Position numbers and translations under genes: made by a program. The notes under the pieces are model-generated. The model made no database searches. It was given only the letters and a program-made list of their open reading frames with translations, and was not told the DNA's origin. DNA of 8,991 bases. Source: an uncultured Caryophanales bacterium (GTDB lineage Bacteria; Bacillota_I; Bacilli_A; RFN20; CAG-826). The stretch lies in assembly GCA_946401755.1 (NCBI GenBank), contig CAMIVH010000032.1, forward strand, positions 1 through 8,991. The letters are read 5' to 3'. How positions within the stretch are numbered: the first letter of the stretch is position 1; every line of letters begins with the position of its first letter. Shown here piece by piece: positions 1-5,952 of this stretch.

Positions 1-2651
1 CTGCCATTACTTAACTTATAGATATAGGCATGGTCTTGGTTGCCATCAGAAAGGATTTGATCGATTTCGTAAATATTTGTAATAGCGTTGTTGCTATCTC
101 TTTGAATCAAATGTAAGGAGAAGAAGCTATCGATAATGGTTGTATCTTCACCAGATAAGTTACCATAAGTGCCAGCGAAGAAATTAACAAAACCTCTCTC
201 TTTGAGGTTAAAGTCAATAGAGGATGCAGGTAACTGATAGTTAGAGTACACGTTTGTATTAATTTGTGCGTATTTAGCGGTTACTACGTTGTCTTTACTC
301 ACCAAGTTATTCATAAAGTGAAGACCATAAACTTGGTTAGCACTACTATGCTTCTTGAGCATGTTCTCCACTTTTTCTTTTGAGGAATCATACTTTTGGT
401 AGGAATGATTACTATCATCAATCGTCACTTTACCACTAGCGTTGTATGTTCTAACGTTAGAAAGTTTATAGGTACTTCTATTGAAGTTAGTGATGTTTGT
501 GGATAGTTGATAGAAGTTAGCAATACGAACAGTACCTAAGGCATTGTTAGTAGAACCAGCACTATATAAAGAGCCACCGATCATATAACCAGTGTTATTA
601 TCCGCTGGAGTATAATCGTCTTTAGCGTTGAGTGGGAAATAGGTTACATCTTGTCCGCTGTAATCAATGTGGCCATCTCTTAAAGTATATTCAGGGCCCC
701 ACTTTGTAATGGTGCTATCCAAAATATTATCGTTAGTATTAAAGCTCACTGTATGAGCAGTAATAGTAAATGTATTTGCGGTACTAGTGCTGCTTGTTCT
801 TCTCCAGCCGTTATCAGCGTTAGCGCTGTATAAGTATACATAATAGCTACCACCAGACATTTGGAGTCTACCAGAACCACTGATGTTGTTACCATTACCT
901 AAACGATAGAAACTAGAACTACTACTCTTCGAGTTATTAGCGATAACAGCGTTTGTGCTATCGATATACATTAAATAACGAGAGGCACCAGATCTCATGT
1001 AATAGTACGCTCTATAAGTGCTATCGTAATACCATTTGATTTGTTGGCTACTGTCAGTAGTCGCTCTTAAATAATATGGATTGGTTGTTTCTGTGCCACC
1101 AGGCATAAAATAATAGGTTCTGTTATTGGCTGTTGTATAAATATCGTAATATGTCTCGGATGTTTGAGAGAAGTCTCTAACAATCCAGCCATCATCATAC
1201 ATTAGGTGCCAGTTACCGCTTCTAATGGTTAAAATGCCATTGCTTGTGCTGACAGTCCAGTTAATTGCGCTATTAGATGAGCTGGTCAATTCTAAGACGT
1301 TATTAACCATGGTGAGATATTGAGTAGCACCACCAAATTGTTCTGTGGAAGAAATCTTACCTGTTGAACCAACAGGAATGTTCCAGAATGTACATGTTTC
1401 TTCACTTGTCGCATTAGTGAACAACGCGGTGTTATTATCATTAACACGAACACTTAAGTAATTAGTGCCATCGGTAATTGGTCGGAGATTATCATGCCTT
1501 TGTTGATTGACATTTTGTACAAAGTGACCACCAGAAAGATAGTGAATGTCGTCTCTATCGTCATCAAATTGATAAGCACCCATTTTATTGTTATATGTGC
1601 CTTTATTATTGTTTTCGTTATATTCGTAAACGACTGTTTGTGAGGTGTTTGTGTTTTCTGTGTTGTGATACACATTGTCACGATAGTTATTTGTCACTTC
1701 AGTGACATATGAATTATTTTGAACGGTATAGTTATTCTTAATCGCCAATAATCTATCAAACAAGTCGTCAATCGCAATAGAACCGCCCCAGTTAGCGCCT
1801 TGGCCTTCGTTATCTTCACTATCGTAATAAGCGGAGATATCTTGGCTATAGGAACCACTTCTGGATGTTTTAGTGCTATAGCCCACTAAGCCATAGTCAG
1901 AAACGTTATCGGTGATTGAATCAATAGCGGCAGTTGTGCTTTGACCGTCTACGTCAATTGTGGCTTCCCCGTCAATCTTCACACCACTTAATGTACCATC
2001 GACATAGCCTGCAGCTAAGCCAATGAGAGTGTTATCTGTTTTACTTCTAACAGTGATGTTATTTAAAGTAACGTCAGTAACACTGACGATTGAAGAAGTA
2101 TATGTTAAATCATCGATAACTGGAGATTGACCAACAACACCAAAGAAACCAACGATTTCTGGTTGTTCGGTTGATTGTAAATTTGTGGAGGTTGGCTTTG
2201 TCATACCAAAGTCACTATTTGTTTGTAATGGGTCATCGTTAGAAACCACTAAGTTGGAGACAACTTTGTTGTTGCCATCAAAATGACCTAAGAATGGATA
2301 TTCATCAGTGCCAATAGGAGGCAAGGTGATACCACTCATATCGATATCGTTTTTAAGTTTGAAATATTTTTGTTGGATGTTTGGCTTGTTATACATGCCC
2401 ATATATTGAAGCCACGCTAAGTTATAGAGGTGGTTTCTGTTTGAGATGATATATGGGTCATCAATTGAGTCACCTGAGCCACTTTCATAATATGAGGTTT
2501 CACTACCTGCACCAACATTAATCTTGCCTGAACCTGTACCAAATTCAAGAGTTGGAACATAGGCAAACCAAGCAAAAGTTGATGTAGCGAACGCTACAGC
2601 GGTTAACATTGTGATTGCGCCTAATATTAAAACTTTACCTTTCTGTTTCAT
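1..2651 (-). CDS. Large secreted surface protein with AWFA signal peptide and GLUG-like repeats (3' end beyond window)
   Basis: An uninterrupted frame runs from an ATG at 2651 to the window edge, giving 883 codons without a stop; the C-terminus and any cell-wall anchor are not visible. A GGAG ribosome binding site lies at 2660-2663. Residues 1-4 are basic and residues 5-24 form a hydrophobic segment ending in TFAWFA (25-30), the signal-region motif also seen in the gene upstream. Residues 118-139 (PFLGHFDGNNKVVSNLVVSN) followed by GFFG (168-171) match the GLUG-type repeat of Gram-positive beta-helical adhesins; a weaker copy is near 210-226 (GLAAGYVDGTLSGVKI). Residues about 385-620 are rich in Ser, Thr, Asn and Tyr, with repeated 'YL..' and 'W.V/I' strands that look like a beta-rich module; I cannot name the fold. 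It probably acts outside the cell in adhesion or matrix. It starts one base after the preceding gene's stop, so translation is likely coupled, and it shares that gene's c-di-GMP leader. Surface location is well supported; exact function is unknown. Confidence 0.85.
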   Translation of the reverse strand, partial: MKQKGKVLILGAITMLTAVAFATSTFAWFAYVPTLEFGTGSGKINVGAGSETSYYESGSGDSIDDPYIISNRNHLYNLAWLQYMGMYNKPNIQQKYFKLKNDIDMSGITLPPIGTDEYPFLGHFDGNNKVVSNLVVSNDDPLQTNSDFGMTKPTSTNLQSTEQPEIVGFFGVVGQSPVIDDLTYTSSIVSVTDVTLNNITVRSKTDNTLIGLAAGYVDGTLSGVKIDGEATIDVDGQSTTAAIDSITDNVSDYGLVGYSTKTSRSGSYSQDISAYYDSEDNEGQGANWGGSIAIDDLFDRLLAIKNNYTVQNNSYVTEVTNNYRDNVYHNTENTNTSQTVVYEYNENNNKGTYNNKMGAYQFDDDRDDIHYLSGGHFVQNVNQQRHDNLRPITDGTNYLSVRVNDNNTALFTNATSEETCTFWNIPVGSTGKISSTEQFGGATQYLTMVNNVLELTSSSNSAINWTVSTSNGILTIRSGNWHLMYDDGWIVRDFSQTSETYYDIYTTANNRTYYFMPGGTETTNPYYLRATTDSSQQIKWYYDSTYRAYYYMRSGASRYLMYIDSTNAVIANNSKSSSSSFYRLGNGNNISGSGRLQMSGGSYYVYLYSANADNGWRRTSSTSTANTFTITAHTVSFNTNDNILDSTITKWGPEYTLRDGHIDYSGQDVTYFPLNAKDDYTPADNNTGYMIGGSLYSAGSTNNALGTVRIANFYQLSTNITNFNRSTYKLSNVRTYNASGKVTIDDSNHSYQKYDSSKEKVENMLKKHSSANQVYGLHFMNNLVSKDNVVTAKYAQINTNVYSNYQLPASSIDFNLKERGFVNFFAGTYGNLSGEDTTIIDSFFSLHLIQRDSNNAITNIYEIDQILSDGNQDHAYIYKLSNG

Positions 2652-2652
2652 A

Positions 2653-3408
2653 TTAGATCTCCAATGTCCAATCGCAGATGAAGCTAATAACGTTGTTATT
2701 ATTAACAGCGATTAAATCAACACCAACGTTGTTGGTAAGTAATACTTCTCTAGCTTCTGGATAGTAGTCCATAATCACCGCGACATATCTAATTGTGGTG
2801 TCACCACTACCAGTATATAAAGCAATGTTACTGGAATAACTTGAGAAAGCGTGGTTAGCGATTGTCACAAATGAACTACTTTGAGTTAGTGATGAAACCG
2901 CCACGTTATCAAATGGAAAAGACTCACTTGTGTAAGCCGCACTTTTGAAACTAACTGTTGTGGAGAATGGGAAAGCACTGATGTTTTCTTCAGTGATTGT
3001 ACTGACATAGTTCTCATTATCCCCTTTAGCGGTGATAGTAACATCTGATGCTTTAACACCACTATTTAAACCAAAGAGTAATAACAATGGTTGTGATTTA
3101 TTTAAGTCTGAATAGTTATCCATTGCCACATAGGCATCAGAAATACCTGTTTGGCTAATAGTAACAGCAGGTTCAGAGAAGAAGACTAAATTAGTATCTG
3201 TACTAGCAGATGAGTTACAGCGATGGATGGTAAGCATAGAGAGTAATTGACCTTCGTTATTAACGCGGATATTCATCCCTTCCGCATTAACATTGGTGTT
3301 CATAGCAAACCAAGCATAAGTGGCCGCGAAAGAGTTAGCCAAGGCAAAAATCGCTATCACTGTAGCGACACCAATTCTTAAGTTTTTGTTACCTTTTTTA
3401 CTCTTCAT
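2653..3408 (-). CDS. Secreted TYAWFA-type protein, TasA/camelysin-like signal region
   Basis: The product has 251 residues. It has a lysine-rich start (MKSKKGNK), a hydrophobic core at about 11-29, then TYAWFA (30-35) followed by NTNVNAEGMNIRV. This pattern is common in Firmicutes secreted proteins whose signal regions resemble those of TasA and camelysin. The rest is Ser/Thr/Asn-rich with alternating beta-type segments, no membrane helix, one Cys in the IHRCNSS region and one near the C-terminus (FICDW). No catalytic motif is visible, and no dedicated signal peptidase (SipW type) lies in the window. A fibre subunit or matrix component is plausible by analogy, but this is inference. It is the first gene of the operon. 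Its ATG is 11 bases after the leader terminator's T-tract, and the ribosome binding site (GAAGAAAG, touching the start) is weak. That makes the start less secure than its neighbours, although the signal peptide beginning at this ATG supports it. Confidence 0.85.
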   Translation of the reverse strand: MKSKKGNKNLRIGVATVIAIFALANSFAATYAWFAMNTNVNAEGMNIRVNNEGQLLSMLTIHRCNSSASTDTNLVFFSEPAVTISQTGISDAYVAMDNYSDLNKSQPLLLLFGLNSGVKASDVTITAKGDNENYVSTITEENISAFPFSTTVSFKSAAYTSESFPFDNVAVSSLTQSSSFVTIANHAFSSYSSNIALYTGSGDTTIRYVAVIMDYYPEAREVLLTNNVGVDLIAVNNNNVISFICDWTLEI

Positions 3409-3419
3409 CTTTCTTCGCT

Positions 3420-3448
3420 AAAAAACCAGTTGTCTTCACGGCAACTGG
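3420..3448 (-). terminator. Intrinsic terminator of the c-di-GMP leader (riboswitch expression platform)
   Basis: On the minus strand a 7-bp stem, CCAGTTG (3448-3442) with CAACTGG (3432-3426), encloses a 9-base loop and is followed at once by six T (3425-3420). The 5' arm and first loop base contain TTGC (3444-3441), which is also the 3' strand of the aptamer closing helix. The two structures therefore compete. Ligand-bound aptamer should hold this arm and let polymerase continue into the surface-protein genes. Confidence 0.85.
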
Positions 3449-3500
3449 CTATCTTCTTTAGACCCTATAGTTTTGCGTCACTACATTTCTGTAGTTTTGC
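3439..3500 (-). promoter_or_regulatory. Cyclic di-GMP-I (GEMM-I) riboswitch aptamer
   Basis: Read on the minus strand, the parts of the GEMM-I consensus occur in order. GCAAAAC (3500-3494) gives the 5' strand of the closing helix. CTACA-GAAA-TGTAG (3494-3481) is a hairpin with the expected GAAA tetraloop. TGACGCAAAA (3480-3471) contains the near-invariant GACGCAAA. CTATAGGGTCTAAAG (3470-3456) carries the tetraloop receptor, closed by ATAG (3452-3449). CCAGTTGCCG (3448-3439) is the conserved 3' end. The closing helix is short here: GCAA (3500-3497) with TTGC (3444-3441), where the consensus has GGCAA/TTGCC. The aptamer binds the second messenger c-di-GMP and here leads two surface-protein genes. 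Overlap with a terminator predicts an ON switch. Identification is by consensus recognition, with no covariance search. Confidence 0.92.
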
Positions 3501-3515
3501 TTTTTTCGAGGTTTT

Positions 3516-3544
3516 ATAATACATAGTATTTTGTATTATTGCAA
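3516..3544 (-). promoter_or_regulatory. Sigma-A-type promoter of the surface-protein operon
   Basis: On the minus strand, TTGCAA (3544-3539) is 17 bases from TATTAT (3521-3516). Transcription would start near 3508, just before the c-di-GMP aptamer, which fits a short riboswitch leader. The -10 matches consensus at 5 of 6 positions and the -35 at 4 of 6. Confidence 0.65.
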
Positions 3545-3581
3545 GAATTTTATTCATGCCTATTTTAGAGGCGTTTTTTAA

Positions 3582-3953
3582 TTAAGCTTTGTATAAACCG
3601 TGTAAGTTACAATATTCGTAGACCGCGACTACCTTTTCACCTGGTAATAAAGCAAATTGTGCTTTTGGTTCTTGACCTGGTTGGAGGACTTTTCTTTGAT
3701 TGCCGAGATTAGTTTGCAAGGCAATCCATTGAATATAATGGGCTTCTAACATTGGGTGATCTACTTCACCGACTTTAACGTTAACGATGTTATCCACTAC
3801 TTCGTAGACTGGAACGTGTTTTTCATGAGCACCATCTTGTGTATTGACTGGGATTTCTTCCATCGCTTCACCACAACATTTTGTGGGGCAACTTGAACAA
3901 TCATTGACCATAGCGACAATTTTGCCACATACTTTACATCTTAAAAATTTCAT
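3582..3953 (-). CDS. dfx: Desulfoferrodoxin (superoxide reductase)
   Basis: This 123-residue cytoplasmic non-haem iron protein reduces superoxide to hydrogen peroxide in anaerobes, taking electrons usually from rubredoxin. The N-terminal desulforedoxin domain (about 1-36) holds the centre I ligands C6-x2-C9 and C26-C27. The catalytic domain holds centre II ligands His46 (EKHVP), His66 (HPM), His72 (HYIQW), Cys115 and His118 (YCNLHG), with the conserved Glu44-Lys45 pair next to the active site. All expected ligands are present and the length is normal, so it should be active. An extra Cys pair (C19-x2-C22) lies between the two centre I pairs. The start at 3953 is chosen because AAGGAG (3965-3960) is correctly spaced; an in-frame ATG at 3989 would overlap the promoter -10 and adds 12 residues foreign to the family. 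It appears monocistronic at its 5' end. No convincing terminator follows, so some transcripts may enter the c-di-GMP leader. Confidence 0.96.
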   Translation of the reverse strand: MKFLRCKVCGKIVAMVNDCSSCPTKCCGEAMEEIPVNTQDGAHEKHVPVYEVVDNIVNVKVGEVDHPMLEAHYIQWIALQTNLGNQRKVLQPGQEPKAQFALLPGEKVVAVYEYCNLHGLYKA

Positions 3954-3987
3954 AGTTGTCTCCTTATAATATTCACTACTTAGCCTC

Positions 3988-4016
3988 ATTATATTATTAT
4001 TTGTTTTTATTTACAA
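3988..4016 (-). promoter_or_regulatory. Sigma-A-type promoter of dfx
   Basis: On the minus strand, TTGTAA (4016-4011) is 17 bases from a perfect TATAAT (3993-3988). Transcription would begin near 3981, giving a leader of about 28 bases ending in AAGGAG. No operator for a peroxide or Fur-type regulator was recognised. Confidence 0.7.
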
Positions 4017-4030
4017 ATAATGAGTTTTTG

Positions 4031-4065
4031 ATAATAAAAACGGCCACCCGTTTGGATAGCCGTTT
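4031..4065 (-). terminator. Intrinsic terminator after the six-helix membrane protein gene
   Basis: On the minus strand, AAACGGCTATCC (4065-4054) pairs with GGGTGGCCGTTT (4049-4038) as a 12-bp stem with two G-U pairs and an AAAC loop, followed by a T-rich tail (TTATTAT, 4037-4031, on top of the last stem T residues). It lies 19 bases past the stop codon at 4084, separating this gene from dfx. Confidence 0.9.
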
Positions 4066-4083
4066 ATATAATTAATGATTTAA

Positions 4084-4689
4084 TTATTCTGCTGGTTCTT
4101 CTTGAGGTTCTTCGTCATCTTTGACTGTAAGTCTAAGTGTTGGTGGGATTGTCGCTAAGACACCTAAACCGAAGATTAAGAAGTAGTTATCGGTTAATGG
4201 ATCTCTTTCTAATTTTGCAGGCGCTACTTCAACAGCATGTAAGTCGCCAGAAATATAGAATGCTGCATAGATGAAGATTAAGACCGCTAAGATGAAGGCA
4301 GTCGCAATAAACATTTTTGCAATTCTCTTATTTCTAAATGATGTTAAGTAATAGATTAAGGACAAGACAGAAGCAACAAGCATTAATAAGCTAACTGCTA
4401 ATAAAGCCACGTCTTGTGTATAAATCTTAGTCACCACTAAGACGAAAGAGACAATGATATTTGCCACTAATAAGATGATAGAAACAACTTTTGAAAAGAC
4501 ATTTTTACCAGTTGTGAGGGCTGCTAAGAATAAAACAGAACCTACTAATTCTAAAACTCCAACAGAGGCAAGATTACCTGGGTTTCTTGCTGTCGCACAG
4601 AATGAGATAGCTAAGACCGCTAAAATAACAGCGACACCAGATAAAATAATGGCGATTACTGGGAATTTTTTGTTTTCATTTTTACTCAT
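4084..4689 (-). CDS. Small integral membrane protein, six predicted helices, function unknown
   Basis: The product has 201 residues and I do not recognise the family. Hydrophobic segments lie at about 9-31, 43-60, 67-88, 93-115, 123-146 and 168-186. The N-terminus is polar and basic (MSKNENKK) and the C-terminal tail is strongly acidic (190-201, DDEEPQEEPAE). The loop between helices five and six (about 148-167) is the longest. There are no conserved polar residues within helices that would suggest a transporter, and no enzymatic motif. The start at 4689 is preferred to an upstream in-frame ATG at 4767: MSKNENKKF leads directly into helix one, and a purine-rich stretch (AAAGGAAAG, then TAGG) precedes it, although its spacing of 9-13 bases is a little long. 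The gene is divergent from the lysine-transport operon and is followed by a strong terminator, so it is probably monocistronic. Confidence 0.8.
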   Translation of the reverse strand: MSKNENKKFPVIAIILSGVAVILAVLAISFCATARNPGNLASVGVLELVGSVLFLAALTTGKNVFSKVVSIILLVANIIVSFVLVVTKIYTQDVALLAVSLLMLVASVLSLIYYLTSFRNKRIAKMFIATAFILAVLIFIYAAFYISGDLHAVEVAPAKLERDPLTDNYFLIFGLGVLATIPPTLRLTVKDDEEPQEEPAE

Positions 4690-4814
4690 AAGTATGAACC
4701 TACTTTCCTTTAGATTATAAACGGCTATTAATATAGACGCTAGAGAAAAGTGTTTTGCTCTTCTCACCTATTAGACGTACAAAAAATGTAAAACTGCTAA
4801 AAAATGTGTTTTTC
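4690..4814. other. Divergent intergenic region
   Basis: This AT-rich spacer lies between the membrane protein gene and the lysine-riboswitch promoter. It holds three copies of TAGACG (4734-4739, 4772-4777 and, just past its edge, 4842-4847), two AAAAAATGT runs near 4781 and 4798, and an imperfect 7-bp inverted repeat (GAGAAAA with TCTTCTC, about 4743-4765) without a T-tract. No gene, known RNA or clear operator was recognised. Confidence 0.5.
4714..4719 (-). promoter_or_regulatory. Possible -10 box for the membrane protein gene
   Basis: A perfect TATAAT reads on the minus strand 24 bases upstream of the ATG at 4689. No good -35 hexamer sits at 16-18 bases, and the start site it implies would leave the purine-rich ribosome binding stretch almost at the transcript's 5' end. 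This is a weak call. Confidence 0.35.
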
Positions 4815-4842
4815 TTGCAAATAATATAAAAATATATAAAAT
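4815..4842 (+). promoter_or_regulatory. Promoter of the lysine-riboswitch/ABC transporter operon
   Basis: TTGCAA (4815-4820) is 16 bases from TAAAAT (4837-4842), which puts the start near 4849, just before the aptamer's first helix at 4853. An alternative -10, TATAAA at 4835-4840, would need a different -35. The -35 hexamer is the same as that of the c-di-GMP operon. Confidence 0.6.
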
Positions 4843-4852
4843 AGACGCATAG

Positions 4853-5015
4853 ATTGATAGAGGCGCGGTCTTTATCAGTAATAAGCAGAGACGGTAGTCA
4901 ATGAAGCTTATGAAAGGAAATACCGCCGAAACCACTAGTAGACATATTAGTGAGTTGGGGTATAGGACAACATCCTATGCACTCCTACAGCTATTGTTGT
5001 AGAGGAGCTATTGAT
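4853..5015 (+). promoter_or_regulatory. Lysine riboswitch (L-box) aptamer
   Basis: The conserved L-box landmarks appear in order: AGAGGCGCG just after P1, CAGTAATAAG, the GAAAGG segment, CGCCGAAA, TTGGGGTATAGG and TATGCACT. Helices can be traced. P1 is 4853-4860 with 5008-5015. P2 base is 4865-4869 with 4922-4926, and the upper P2 arm is 4881-4886 with 4906-4911. P3 is 4933-4937 with 4948-4952, P4 is 4960-4967 with 4973-4980, and P5 is 4982-4989 with 4998-5007 (a two-base bulge). This is the five-way junction of the lysine aptamer. It senses free lysine in the nascent transcript and here precedes an amino acid ABC transporter, so it most likely controls lysine uptake. Confidence 0.93.
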
Positions 5016-5035
5016 GAAATCCTGTTCTTATACTG

Positions 5036-5068
5036 AGGTTGCATCGATAGAATGCAATCTTATTTTTT
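5036..5068 (+). terminator. Lysine-controlled intrinsic terminator (expression platform)
   Basis: AGGTTGCAT (5036-5044) pairs with ATGCAATCT (5052-5060), a 9-bp stem with one G-U, followed by TATTTTTT (5061-5068). The competing antiterminator is visible: CTATTGATG (5008-5016), which holds the aptamer's P1 3' strand, can pair over 9 bp with CATCGATAG (5042-5050), destroying the terminator stem. Lysine binding locks P1, frees the terminator and stops transcription, so this is a classic OFF switch. Confidence 0.88.
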
Positions 5069-5086
5069 AGGAAAGGGGTTTCATCT

Positions 5087-5947
5087 ATGAGAAGAAACAA
5101 TTATTTAGCGTTACTTGCGCTTTTATCATCATTATCTTTATCCGCTTGTGGAGCTAATCAAGTGGATAATACTAGATTAGTTATTGGTATGGAATGTGCA
5201 TACCAACCTTTTAATTGGACTGTTAATAAGTCTAATGAATTCACTTTACCAATTGATGGTACGAATGAATTTGCTGATGGTTATGATATTGCTGTCGCTA
5301 GATTCTTATCTAAAGATTTAGGTAGAGATGTCGTCATTAAAAGAATTGAATGGGATGATCTTATTCCTTCACTTAATAGCGGTTCTATTAATATGGTTTT
5401 AGCTGGTATGTCTTCCACTAGCGAAAGAAGAAAGACCATTGATTTTACTGAACCATATTTAAAGAGTGATTTAGCGTGGTTAATTAAACAAGAAAATATT
5501 CCAGAAGGTAATTCTAAAGATAATCCACTTAACTATGAGGGATTAAAAGAATTATTTAAAGGTCAATCATTAGTGTGCCAGGCTAATGTTGTTGGTGATG
5601 ATATCATTGAAGATTATTTTGCTAGTGATGCATCACTTAATATTAGACATAGTTCTGCTCAACAAACATATCCATTAGCAGCTTTAGATGTTCAACGTGG
5701 TATTTCATTTGCCATGCCTGCAGAATTACCAGTTATTGAAGCAATGGCATCTTTAGAAGGCTTAGGTGTTTTATACTGTGATTATTCTTTCTTAAGTGAG
5801 GGTGATTTAGAAGGTTTAGCGGTTAATATTGGTCTTAAAAAAGGCAATACCGCTTTACTTAATGATTTAAATGCTTCTTTAAGTAGACTCTCGCAAGAAG
5901 AAAGAAGTCGCTTAATGGGTGAAGCTAGTCAAAGAAGTCAAGGTTGA
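5087..5947 (+). CDS. Amino acid (probably lysine) ABC transporter substrate-binding lipoprotein
   Basis: This 286-residue extracytoplasmic binding protein of solute-binding family 3 delivers its ligand to the permease encoded next. The lipoprotein signal peptide ends in the lipobox LSAC with lipid-modified Cys21. The family signatures are MECAYQPFNWT (35-45), GYDIAVARFL (65-74), and the ligand-binding stretch AGMSSTSERRKTIDFTEPY (106-124), where Arg115 aligns with the arginine that grips the ligand's carboxylate. The Asp that usually binds the ligand's amino group (HisJ Asp161 region) is not evident; the local sequence is PAELP (211-215), so Glu213 may replace it. The start is supported by AAAGGGG (5072-5078) eight bases upstream and by the signal peptide. 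It is first in the operon behind the lysine riboswitch, which is the main reason to favour lysine; homology alone would only say polar amino acid. Confidence 0.93.
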   Translation: MRRNNYLALLALLSSLSLSACGANQVDNTRLVIGMECAYQPFNWTVNKSNEFTLPIDGTNEFADGYDIAVARFLSKDLGRDVVIKRIEWDDLIPSLNSGSINMVLAGMSSTSERRKTIDFTEPYLKSDLAWLIKQENIPEGNSKDNPLNYEGLKELFKGQSLVCQANVVGDDIIEDYFASDASLNIRHSSAQQTYPLAALDVQRGISFAMPAELPVIEAMASLEGLGVLYCDYSFLSEGDLEGLAVNIGLKKGNTALLNDLNASLSRLSQEERSRLMGEASQRSQG

Positions 5948-5952
5948 TCATA

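Noticed and set aside
1454..1681. 75-codon open frame within the large surface protein gene, in another minus-strand frame
   Set aside because: It is low-complexity Thr/Ile-rich sequence inside a longer open frame that has a signal peptide and ribosome site.
3558..3579. Hairpin GCCT/AGGC with a T6 tract on the plus strand, near the end of dfx
   Set aside because: The stem is only 4 bp, the T-tract lies on the plus strand where no gene ends, and on the minus strand (dfx direction) no T-tract follows.
3954..3989. Longer dfx start at 3989
   Set aside because: It would place the start codon in the promoter -10 region and adds 12 residues not matching the family, while 3953 has a well-spaced AAGGAG.
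4454..4720. 88-codon open frame on the plus strand inside the membrane protein gene
   Set aside because: It lies antisense to a gene with clear membrane helices and a terminator, and has no ribosome site or recognisable motif.
4734..4847. Three copies of TAGACG in the divergent spacer
   Set aside because: A six-base word at irregular spacing (38 and 70 bases) in AT-rich DNA is not enough to claim an operator.
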